DNA of 6,600 nt. Origin: JANRKG01 sp033763635 (GTDB taxonomy: Bacteria; Cyanobacteriota; Cyanobacteriia; GCF-001939115). Numbering within the stretch: the first letter of the stretch is position 1; each line of letters opens with the position of its first letter. This document shows, one piece after another, positions 1 through 5,669 of this stretch. The position numbers were made by a program, and so were the translations under genes. The stretch is from contig JANRKG010000289.1 of assembly GCA_033763635.1 (NCBI GenBank), positions 1 to 6,600 of the forward strand. The letters run 5' to 3'. The notes beneath the pieces were generated by a model. That model searched no databases and was not told the DNA's origin. It saw only the letters and a list, made by a program, of their open reading frames with translations.

Positions 1-1
1 C

Positions 2-598
2 GCCGCTCCCCTCATGGCAGACTCCATGATGGATTCCATGACCGATCCCCTTCCGACTGAACCCACATCTGCCGTTGCCACGACCTACGGCATCGGTGCG
101 ACGTTGCTAGAAGGAAACCAGTCTCCGGACCTGACGGTTGATGTTTCCGCCATGCAATACGCATGGATCTTCACCTATCCCGATAGCGGCCTTGTCACCG
201 GAGAACTTCATATTCCAATCGGTAAGGATGTGAAGATTAACCTCTCGGCCCAGGATGTCATTCACTCCTTCTGGGTGCCCCAGTTTCGCTTGAAACAGGA
301 TGTGATCCCCGGTCTGCCGACAGAACTTCGGTTCGTTGCGACCAAGACCGGAACCTTCCCCATTGTCTGCACCGAACTCTGTGGGGCTTATCACGGGGGG
401 ATGCGGAGTAACGTCATTGTCCATACCCCGGAAGAATACGAAACCTGGCTGGCGGAAAGTCAGATTGCCCAACAGCACGGGCTAAACCAGACGATCGCCG
501 CCAATCCAGTTGAGCAATCTCCCGATGATTTCCTATCCCCTTATACCCATGAGATGGGGATGAATTCGACGGTGTTGGCTCAATTGCATCAGCATTAA
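2..598 (+). CDS. coxB: Cytochrome c oxidase subunit II (CuA subunit), 5'-truncated by window edge
   Basis: Subunit II of the aa3-type terminal oxidase takes electrons from cytochrome c6 or plastocyanin at its binuclear CuA centre and passes them to subunit I. The frame is open to the left edge. The first in-window ATG (position 14) is not the true start: family members have an N-terminal signal or anchor and two membrane helices that are absent here, so roughly the first 130-150 residues lie outside. Counting from that internal Met, all CuA ligands are visible: His84 in DVIHSFWVP, then Cys119, Glu121, Cys123, His127 and Met130 in CTELCGAYHGGM. The aromatic stretch around Trp51 (AWIFTYP) matches the electron-entry patch of the family. 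The C-terminal tail after the CuA domain, ending in LHQH, is of the length I expect for cyanobacterial CoxB. coxA starts 40 bp downstream, so the two are surely co-transcribed. The family call is very secure; only the 5' end is unknown. Confidence 0.96.
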   Translation, partial: AAPLMADSMMDSMTDPLPTEPTSAVATTYGIGATLLEGNQSPDLTVDVSAMQYAWIFTYPDSGLVTGELHIPIGKDVKINLSAQDVIHSFWVPQFRLKQDVIPGLPTELRFVATKTGTFPIVCTELCGAYHGGMRSNVIVHTPEEYETWLAESQIAQQHGLNQTIAANPVEQSPDDFLSPYTHEMGMNSTVLAQLHQH

Positions 599-638
599 AA
601 ATCCATTCAGATTTCAACAATCTTCACTGACGAGAGAT

Positions 639-2324
639 ATGGAGCAGATCAGAACTTCTTCCCCGGATACATCTTCTGTGATCGCGGTGGCTGCCGAAAC
701 TTCCATCCCCCATAAAGCCTGGAAGTGGTACGACTATTTCACCTTCAACATCGATCACAAGGTCATTGGAATTCAGTATCTTGTGACGGCATTTTTCTTC
801 TACCTGATTGGGGGCCTGATGGCGGTTGCCCTCCGAGCGGAGTTGTACACGCCTGATTCCGATTTTCTGGACCCCAGCCTGTATAACGCCTTCATGACCA
901 ATCACGGAACGATCATGATCTTCCTGTGGGTGGTGCCAGCGGCGATCGGGGGCTTTGGGAACTTCCTGGTGCCCTTGATGATCGGGGCGCGGGATATGGC
1001 CTTTCCGAAGCTGAATGCGATCGCTTTCTGGCTGAACCCACCCGCGGGGGCGTTGTTGCTTGCCAGTTTCTTTTTTGGGGGTTCCCAATCCGGTTGGACG
1101 GCCTACCCTCCCCTGAGCCTGATCACCGCGAACAATGCCCAATCCCTCTGGATTCTCAGCATTGTGCTGGTCGGGACTTCCTCGATTCTGGGTTCCCTGA
1201 ACTTCATCGTGACCCTTTTGAAGATGCGGGTTCCCAGTATGAAGTTGAATCAGGTGCCCCTGTTCTGCTGGGCAACCCTGGCAACGTCGGTGTTGGCTCT
1301 GTTCTCTACTCCCGTCCTGGCGGCTGGGTTGGTGCTGTTATTGTTTGATATCAACTTTGGCACTTCCTTCTTCCGGCCCGATGCGGGGGGGAACGTGGTG
1401 ATTTACCAACACCTGTTCTGGTTCTATTCCCACCCAGCAGTGTACCTGATGATCCTGCCCATTTTCGGGATCATGTCGGAGGTCATTCCCGTTCATGCCC
1501 GAAAGCCGATTTTTGGCTATCAGGCGATCGCCTATTCCAGTCTGGCAATTTGTGTCGTCGGTTTGTTCGTGTGGGTTCACCACATGTTCACAAGCGGTAC
1601 TCCTGGCTGGATGCGGATGTTCTTTACCATCTCTACTTTGATTGTGGCGGTTCCAACGGGGGTGAAGATCTTCGGTTGGGTGGCAACTCTGTGGGGTGGC
1701 AAGATCCGGTACACCAGTGCCATGTTATTTGCGATCGGTCTGCTGTCCATGTTTGTCGTTGGTGGCCTGAGCGGTGTCACCCTGGGAACTGCCCCCTTTG
1801 ACCTGCATGTCCACGATACCTATTACGTGGTCGGGCACTTCCATTACGTGTTGTTTGGTGGCTCTGTCTTTGGGATCTATGCTGGGATTTACCACTGGTT
1901 CGCCAAAATCACAGGTCGAATGGTGAACGAACCCCTGGGGCGAATTCACTTTGCCCTAACGTTCGTGGGAACTCACCTGACCTTCCTGCCGATGCATGAA
2001 ATGGGTCTGCAAGGCATGCCCCGCCGGGTGGCGATGTATGATCCCCAGTTCACTTTTCTCAACCATCTCTCGACCTATGGAGCCTTCATCCTGGCGGCCT
2101 CTGTGATTCCCTTCTTCATCAATATGGTATGGAGTTGGGCTGCGGGAGCCAGGGCATCGGATAACCCCTGGAATGCGTTAACCCTGGAATGGACGACCAG
2201 TTCCCCTCCCCTGATTGAGAACTGGGAAGTTCTGCCTGTGGTCACTCACGGTCCCTACGATTATGGGATGAGTGAATACCACGAGGAAGCGATCGCGGAA
2301 TCGGTTGTTTCTGCGAACGGGTAA
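639..2324 (+). CDS. coxA: Cytochrome c oxidase subunit I, A2-type heme-copper oxidase
   Basis: Catalytic subunit of the aa3-type oxidase: it reduces O2 to water and pumps protons across the thylakoid or plasma membrane. The 561 aa is full length, with about 12 hydrophobic segments. Ligands are all present: His89 and His402 for low-spin heme a, His400 for heme a3, and His265, His314 and His315 for CuB, with Tyr269 in HPAVY as the His-Tyr cross-link partner. Lys343 in VPTGVKIFGW fits the K proton channel and Asp119 in GARDMAFPK fits the D-channel entrance. The D-channel glutamate of mitochondrial-like (A1) enzymes is replaced by Tyr263-Ser264 (FYSHP), the mark of the A2 subfamily. The ATG at 639 has only a weak purine-rich stretch (GAGAG, 632-636) before it, but the N-terminus up to WKWYDYF is of normal length. 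The oxidase type is certain; whether it is the general or an alternative (cox2-like) copy cannot be decided from this sequence alone. Confidence 0.98.
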   Translation: MEQIRTSSPDTSSVIAVAAETSIPHKAWKWYDYFTFNIDHKVIGIQYLVTAFFFYLIGGLMAVALRAELYTPDSDFLDPSLYNAFMTNHGTIMIFLWVVPAAIGGFGNFLVPLMIGARDMAFPKLNAIAFWLNPPAGALLLASFFFGGSQSGWTAYPPLSLITANNAQSLWILSIVLVGTSSILGSLNFIVTLLKMRVPSMKLNQVPLFCWATLATSVLALFSTPVLAAGLVLLLFDINFGTSFFRPDAGGNVVIYQHLFWFYSHPAVYLMILPIFGIMSEVIPVHARKPIFGYQAIAYSSLAICVVGLFVWVHHMFTSGTPGWMRMFFTISTLIVAVPTGVKIFGWVATLWGGKIRYTSAMLFAIGLLSMFVVGGLSGVTLGTAPFDLHVHDTYYVVGHFHYVLFGGSVFGIYAGIYHWFAKITGRMVNEPLGRIHFALTFVGTHLTFLPMHEMGLQGMPRRVAMYDPQFTFLNHLSTYGAFILAASVIPFFINMVWSWAAGARASDNPWNALTLEWTTSSPPLIENWEVLPVVTHGPYDYGMSEYHEEAIAESVVSANG

Positions 2325-2333
2325 TGGGTGATG

Positions 2334-2365
2334 GGGAATGGGACATGGAGAACGAAACCATTCCC
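2334..2365 (+). repeat. Short inverted repeat between coxA and coxC
   Basis: GGGAATGG (2334-2341) and CCATTCCC (2358-2365) form a perfect 8-bp stem with a 16-nt loop. The loop's right side continues into a tandem-like CCCAATTCCCAAT. Purine-rich GGGGAATGGG-type intergenic repeats of this style are common in filamentous cyanobacteria (known from the group, not tested here). No T-run follows directly, so it is more likely an mRNA-stability or processing hairpin, or a dispersed repeat, than a terminator. Confidence 0.5.
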
Positions 2366-2411
2366 AATTCCCAATCCCCTCATTGTTTTTTATTTACTTA
2401 CTCTGAAACTT

Positions 2412-3029
2412 ATGCAAGGTTCAATCGAAACAACCGAGTTTTCTGCTACAACTCCAGCGGTCAGCCATGCCCATGAAGAACATGCTGATTTGCGGGTTTT
2501 GGGGTTAATCATCTTCCTGGCTTCGGAATCCCTGATGTTTGGCGGGTTCTTTGCCACCTACCTGCTCCTGCGGGGTGGGGCGGCGGTTTGGCCCCCGGAA
2601 GGAACGGAAGTAGAATTGTTCCTCCCTACGATCAACACCATTATTCTGGTGTCCAGTAGTTTCGTGATTCACATGGGCGATTCTGCCATCAAGAAAAATG
2701 ATGTGAACGGGATGCGCCTCTGGTATGCCGTCACGGCCCTGATGGGAGCCATCTTCCTGGGGGGGCAGGTGTATGAATATATGACCCTGGGCTATGGTCT
2801 GACGGAGAATATCTTCTCCAACTGTTTCTACCTGATGACTGGATTTCACGGTCTGCACGTTTTTGTGGGGCTATTGTTGATCCTGGGGGTGCTGTGGCGA
2901 TCGCGCCGTGCAGGTCATTACGGTTCCACCAAGCATGTGGGAATTGAAATGGCTGAAATTTACTGGCACTTCGTAGATATCATCTGGATTGTTTTGTTTG
3001 CACTTCTTTACCTTCTAACGCAAGCGTAG
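2412..3029 (+). CDS. coxC: Cytochrome c oxidase subunit III
   Basis: Subunit III stabilises the catalytic subunit and supports proton uptake in the aa3 oxidase. The 205 aa has five hydrophobic segments (about 28-53, 70-90, 104-122, 135-163, 187-203), the short five-helix form usual in bacteria. Family marks are FLASESLMFGGFF with Glu39, Glu122 in QVYEY, FHGLHVFVG (about 145-153) and EIYWHFVDIIWIVLF near the end. I chose ATG 2412 because the protein then begins as expected for cyanobacterial CoxC (a polar, His/Glu-rich leader before the first helix). The reading frame stays open back to GTG 2328, but those 28 codons are encoded by the intergenic repeat. No good ribosome-binding site precedes 2412, so expression may depend on coupling to coxA, whose stop lies 87 bp before. 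Product certain; start fairly sure. Confidence 0.96.
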   Translation: MQGSIETTEFSATTPAVSHAHEEHADLRVLGLIIFLASESLMFGGFFATYLLLRGGAAVWPPEGTEVELFLPTINTIILVSSSFVIHMGDSAIKKNDVNGMRLWYAVTALMGAIFLGGQVYEYMTLGYGLTENIFSNCFYLMTGFHGLHVFVGLLLILGVLWRSRRAGHYGSTKHVGIEMAEIYWHFVDIIWIVLFALLYLLTQA

Positions 3030-3048
3030 GAACGGTTGGGAATCCTAA

Positions 3049-3079
3049 TGTCAGGGAAGCGATTTCCCGTTCCCTGACA
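3049..3079 (+). terminator. Stem-loop after coxC, possible weak terminator or processing site
   Basis: TGTCAGGGAA (3049-3058) and TTCCCTGACA (3070-3079) form a perfect 10-bp stem with an 11-nt loop. It starts 20 bp after the coxC stop and ends 23 bp before the next start. It is followed by AAAA, not by a T-run, so it lacks the tail of a classic intrinsic terminator. The 5' arm can also pair locally (GGGAA 3054-3058 with TTCCC 3064-3068), giving an alternative smaller hairpin. It may lower or stabilise transcript at the end of the cox operon. Confidence 0.45.
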
Positions 3080-3102
3080 AAATCCCATCAACGAGGTGGC
3101 GT

Positions 3103-3336
3103 ATGCAAGTTGAATTTAGTTCTGTTTTTGATGCTTCTTCCCAAAACCCAGAAGGATTAGAAAAAATCCGTGCCTTGATTAAGCGTGTTCTAGCCGATCG
3201 CTGTCTGTCTCGCCAGGAACGAGACACTTTAATGCAAGCCCTTTACAAAGATAAAAAAGTGACTCCCGCAGAGTGCGAATTGTTCAATGAGATTCAAGCT
3301 CAGATTCGATCGGGAGACATTCAAATCGAAGATTAG
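3103..3336 (+). CDS. Small conserved-looking helical protein, function unknown (77 aa)
   Basis: A soluble 77-aa protein with no membrane segment or signal peptide. From about residue 18 it is predicted helical by eye: a basic helix (EKIRALIKRVLADRCLS), then a pattern of the kind LSRQERDTLMQALYKDKKVT followed by PAECELFNEIQAQI and a short acidic end. This 'x-Ser-x-x-Glu-Arg-Asp ... Thr-Pro-Ala-Glu' layout resembles short cyanobacterial proteins of unknown role that I recall only loosely; no catalytic or metal-binding motif is visible, and the single Cys at 34 and another at 58 are not in a cluster. A strong ribosome-binding site, GAGGTGG (3093-3099), lies just before the ATG. It sits 73 bp after coxC and may be read through from the cox operon. 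The codon use looks cyanobacterial and the frame is clean, so I take it as real; function unassigned. Confidence 0.8.
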   Translation: MQVEFSSVFDASSQNPEGLEKIRALIKRVLADRCLSRQERDTLMQALYKDKKVTPAECELFNEIQAQIRSGDIQIED

Positions 3337-3360
3337 ACCTCAGGATTGAAGTCTCTCGCT

Positions 3361-3435
3361 GGTTGGGCCGCGCTTTTTCTAAACCCATTACCAAAGATAA
3401 ATATTTAGCAAAATATTTTTTGGCACGACCCAACC
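3361..3435 (+). repeat. Imperfect inverted repeat enclosing an AT-rich hairpin, upstream of the TPR-like gene
   Basis: The 124-bp spacer contains 13-nt arms, GGTTGGGCCGCGC (3361-3373) and GCACGACCCAACC (3423-3435), that pair at 11 of 13 positions. Inside, AAATATTT (3399-3406) and AAATATTT (3411-3418) form an 8-bp all-AT hairpin with loop AGCA, followed by TTT. The AT hairpin with T-run could be a weak terminator for the 77-aa gene, and the whole block could be an operator or leader for the gene starting at 3461. I see no NtcA box (GTA-N8-TAC) here. Confidence 0.4.
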
Positions 3436-3460
3436 CTCATCCTTATCCGGGAGACCTTCC

Positions 3461-4009
3461 GTGAGTCACTCATTAGACACCTTATCCCTTCAATCGTTCT
3501 CAGCCGAAACCGTTTCAGGCTCCACAGTCACTTCCCATCCTGCCCTCTCCTGGTATAACGTTTCAGCAGAGGTGAAATCCCTGTTACAGTTGGCAGCCGC
3601 CCACTGGGAAGACACTCAAACTTCCGCAGATTATATTAATCAAGCACTGGAAAAAGCAGGGGACAATCCCGATGTTCTGGTCTCTGCTTATCGGTATTTC
3701 TTTTATAAACGGAATGATCCGTTAGCCCTCCAGGTTGCCCAAAAAGTTTTACATCTAGTCCGCACCTCAGAACAGTTGCCGGAAGCATGGGAACAGCTTT
3801 ACCCCATTCTGACAAGTCGGCGAGAAGAGTCTACCATTCGGTTATATTTGAGTGCTTATTCCGCGTCCGGTCTGATCCTGGCAAGACTGGGAGCGGTGGC
3901 ACAGGCCAGGGAAATTGCCAATCAGGTCAGTGCGATCGATGGCAAAGAGTTTGGGGGAGATGTCATTTTGAATATTCTGAATGCGCCTCCCGATGAAGAT
4001 GAGGAATAG
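3461..4009 (+). CDS. TPR-like helical repeat protein, GTG start, function unknown (182 aa)
   Basis: An all-helical soluble protein. Residues about 36-65, 70-100 and 105-120 look like paired amphipathic helices with TPR-style spacing (HWEDTQTSADYINQALEKAG, then NPDVLVSAYRYFFYKRND and ALQVAQKVL), and a further pair spans about 125-160 (LILARLGAVAQAREIANQV). The first 30 residues are Ser/Thr-rich and probably disordered; the last eight are strongly acidic (PPDEDEE). The likely role is protein-protein binding, but I do not recognise a named family. The GTG at 3461 is chosen because GGGAG (3449-3453) sits seven bases before it. The next gene begins 60 bp on, so co-transcription with the cupin is plausible. 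The clean frame and HIP1-like codons (e.g. the GCGATCGAT near 3932) support a real gene. Confidence 0.82.
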   Translation: MSHSLDTLSLQSFSAETVSGSTVTSHPALSWYNVSAEVKSLLQLAAAHWEDTQTSADYINQALEKAGDNPDVLVSAYRYFFYKRNDPLALQVAQKVLHLVRTSEQLPEAWEQLYPILTSRREESTIRLYLSAYSASGLILARLGAVAQAREIANQVSAIDGKEFGGDVILNILNAPPDEDEE

Positions 4010-4069
4010 ATTTTTCGATGCCTCAGTGGGATTGATTGTAATTTTTTGAGGAATAAAGGGCAGGTTGCG

Positions 4070-4681
4070 ATGAAATATCGGGATTTGCTGGTGACAGAGG
4101 ATGGACATTGGCAGGTCGGAAAACCTGCGCGGGAGTGGGATTTGTTGCGAACTCCCTACTACCTCCATCGCTTCTTAACGGAAGTTGAGGATGCCTTAAG
4201 TCGGGCAATCGATGAGGCCGATGCCTTACCCGTTCTACGGTTGTTAGTGCGGCGGTTGATTACGAATTCCTACTGGATCTATACCCAGAATCCAGACCCG
4301 GACCCAAAAACGGGCGTTGGGGTGCGGATGCTGTACGACGAGGTAGGATTTCCGATCACGGTGCAGACAGCCAATATGGCTCCGGGGACGAAATCGACAA
4401 TTCACAATCATGGGAATTGGGGTGTGGTTGCCATTCTCAAAGGAGAGGAACGGAACCTTTTTTGGCGGCGTGTTCAAGACCCTGAATTCAAGGATCGCAT
4501 TGACCCGGTGGACGAATTAATTCTTCTACCCGGGGACATTATCAGTTTCACCTCAGATGCGATTCATTCGATCGAGGCGTTGGGAGACGAACCAACGCTG
4601 ACGTTTAGCATTTACGGGGAAACCCACCATTCCCGCCGTTTTGAATTTAATCATGCGACCCATACGGCGAAAAATTTTTGA
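4070..4681 (+). CDS. Cupin protein resembling cysteine (thiol) dioxygenase
   Basis: A 203-aa protein with an N-terminal helical part (about 1-70) and a cupin beta-barrel (about 85-185). Cupin motif 1 is GTKSTIHNHGNWGVVAILKG with His112 and His114; motif 2 is LPGDIISFTSDAIHSIEA with His166. Together these give the three-His iron site of thiol dioxygenases (cysteine dioxygenase type I and relatives), which oxidise a thiol to its sulfinate with O2. The motif-1 glutamate of ordinary cupins is missing, as in that family, and Tyr182 in FSIYGE sits where the catalytic Tyr would be expected. The substrate cannot be told from sequence; cysteine, 3-mercaptopropionate or another carboxylate are options. 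I prefer ATG 4070 with AAAGGG (4055-4060) nine bases before it. A TTG at 4046 would add eight residues but has no ribosome-binding site. The next gene starts 31 bp downstream. Fold certain, exact activity tentative. Confidence 0.88.
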   Translation: MKYRDLLVTEDGHWQVGKPAREWDLLRTPYYLHRFLTEVEDALSRAIDEADALPVLRLLVRRLITNSYWIYTQNPDPDPKTGVGVRMLYDEVGFPITVQTANMAPGTKSTIHNHGNWGVVAILKGEERNLFWRRVQDPEFKDRIDPVDELILLPGDIISFTSDAIHSIEALGDEPTLTFSIYGETHHSRRFEFNHATHTAKNF

Positions 4682-4712
4682 TTGTCAGCAATTTCCATTT
4701 CTTGAATTACCA

Positions 4713-5183
4713 ATGGCAACCATTCATTTCTATGAAAAACCGGGGTGTATTAACAACACCAAACAAAAAACATTGCTTCAGTCGGCGGGGCATCGGTTGG
4801 AGATGCATAACCTGCTGACGGAACCCTGGACCCCCGATCGCCTCCGGATGTTTTTTGGCGATCGGCCTGTCGCGGATTGGTTTAACCGATCCGCTCCGGC
4901 GGTAAAAGCAGGGGAAGTGGTTCCCGAATCGCTCGATGCGGCAACAGCCCTTTCCCTGATGGTTCAGAATCCCCTTCTCATTCGGCGGCCCCTGATGCAG
5001 GTGGACGATCGCTATGAGGTCGGGTTTGATACCGAAGTCGTTGATGCCTGGGTGGGACTGTCCGAGGGTGTCGCGGTTCGGGGAACTTCCCAGGCTCCAA
5101 CCATTGATTTAGAAGGTTGCCCCCGTGCATCTCATGCAGTAGTGAACATTCCCTTATCTGGAGAAGATCCCCATGACGAATGA
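4713..5183 (+). CDS. Nitrogenase-associated protein, ArsC/Spx-like thioredoxin fold
   Basis: A 156-aa member of the 'nitrogenase-associated protein' family, ArsC-like proteins typically found beside nif genes in cyanobacteria and proteobacteria; their biochemical role is not known. Visible marks are the first strand and Cys12 in IHFYEKPGCINNTKQK, the LLTEPWTPDRLRMFFGDRPV segment (about 34-53), WFNRSAPAVKAGEV (56-69) and the ArsC-type LLIRRPLM (88-95) with Arg91, Arg92 and Pro93, then EVGFD. Cys12 has no nearby second Cys, so it is a single-Cys ArsC/Spx type. Residues about 118-156 form a tail beyond the fold core with Cys136 in LEGCPRASH. The frame is open upstream to TTG 4641, but that part overlaps the cupin gene; ATG 4713 gives the expected N-terminus although it lacks a clear ribosome-binding site. 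It overlaps the next gene by 11 bp. Family call secure, function unknown. Confidence 0.93.
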   Translation: MATIHFYEKPGCINNTKQKTLLQSAGHRLEMHNLLTEPWTPDRLRMFFGDRPVADWFNRSAPAVKAGEVVPESLDAATALSLMVQNPLLIRRPLMQVDDRYEVGFDTEVVDAWVGLSEGVAVRGTSQAPTIDLEGCPRASHAVVNIPLSGEDPHDE

Positions 5184-5418
5184 AAGACAAGGCTTGTATC
5201 TGGAACTGATCGATGAATTGTTAAAGTGCCCCAATGGGGAAGAACCTAATGTCTTAAATGCCAAGATTGATTTGATCGATGAAGACTTTGTTCGAACATT
5301 GATTCATATTTCAACCGTGATGACCCATGAAGGACAGGTGGATGCCGCGAAATTTCTGGTGCATGTCGCACGGGAATTAGCGAAAGAATTGGGTGTGTAT
5401 CCTCAGTTATCTACCTGA
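5173..5418 (+). CDS. Stand-alone copy of the N-terminal domain of cyanobacterial TPR/CHAT proteins (81 aa)
   Basis: An 81-aa all-helical protein whose layout, YLELIDELLKCPNGEEPNVL then NAKIDLIDEDFVRTLIHIS, followed by a DAAKFLVHVARELAKELG helix, matches from memory the small domain (pattern LIxxLLxCPxGEEpxiLnaNxxLxD) that opens many cyanobacterial TPR-CHAT multidomain proteins. Here it is a complete gene with its own stop and no TPR or CHAT part after it; the following 250 bp are non-coding. The ATG at 5173 lies inside the end of the previous gene (11-bp overlap, ATGACGAATGA) with GGAGAAG (5160-5166) six bases before it, so translation is probably coupled. That tight link suggests it works with the nitrogenase-associated protein. 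An alternative is a remnant of a longer protein, but the clean stop and strong start argue for a functional small gene. Biochemical function unknown. Confidence 0.85.
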   Translation: MTNERQGLYLELIDELLKCPNGEEPNVLNAKIDLIDEDFVRTLIHISTVMTHEGQVDAAKFLVHVARELAKELGVYPQLST

Positions 5419-5435
5419 TTTCCCATTGCATCCAA

Positions 5436-5618
5436 TTGTGCAGATCAATGAACAGCCCCCTCTCCTAAAAGGCGATCTTCCGAAATCCCCTCCTGGGAGG
5501 GGCAGGGGTGGGTTTGGCTTTCGCAAGAGCAGGTCAATTGAATGCCTGCTCCCCTGACCCACCCCGGCCTACGGCCACCCCTCCCAGGAGGGGATTGGTG
5601 TTTATTGGATCTGCACAA
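5436..5618. mobile_element. MITE-like nested palindromic element, non-coding
   Basis: Terminal inverted repeats TTGTGCAGATC (5436-5446) and GATCTGCACAA (5608-5618) are perfect over 11 bp, and extend by AAT/ATT with a one-base bulge. Inside are perfect 19-bp arms, AATCCCCTCCTGGGAGGGG (5484-5502) and its complement (5578-5596), then 9-bp arms GGGGTGGGT (5505-5513) and ACCCACCCC (5557-5565), and a central 7-bp hairpin GAGCAGG (5527-5533)/CCTGCTC (5545-5551). The right side holds an extra small hairpin GGCC-TAC-GGCC (5566-5576). The CCCCTCCTGGGAGGGG core is a well-known style of dispersed repeat in cyanobacteria. No transposase is encoded, and I see no clear target duplication at the ends. It fills most of the 251-bp gap after the 81-aa gene; as RNA it would fold into a very stable hairpin and could act as a terminator-like barrier. 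Confidence 0.75.
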
Positions 5619-5669
5619 CCCCTTCTAAGGAACATTGAAAATAATCATTCACTGAAAGGAAAAATCCCG

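Noticed and set aside
107..1142. Minus-strand open frames opposite coxB and coxA (107-478, 414-620, 624-1142)
   Set aside because: They are antisense shadows of strongly conserved cox genes, with no family features and no plausible ribosome-binding sites.
926..1348. + strand 140-aa frame inside coxA
   Set aside because: Out-of-frame shadow; the coxA frame holds all metal ligands through this region.
3337..3460. NtcA-binding site (GTA-N8-TAC) in the spacers of the window
   Set aside because: I looked in this spacer and in those at 599-638, 2325-2411, 4010-4069, 5419-5669 and 6335-6501 and found no matching pair of half sites.
4641..4712. 24-codon upstream extension of the nitrogenase-associated protein
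   Set aside because: It would overlap the cupin gene and precedes the conserved N-terminus of the family, which begins at Met 4713.
5484..5596. CRISPR array
   Set aside because: The GC-rich repeats are inverted, not direct, and there are only two arms with no spacers of constant length.
5508..5669. 54-codon N-terminal extension of the 102-aa protein
   Set aside because: It is encoded by the right half of the palindromic element and is Pro/Arg-rich low-quality sequence; a good ribosome-binding site precedes ATG 5670.
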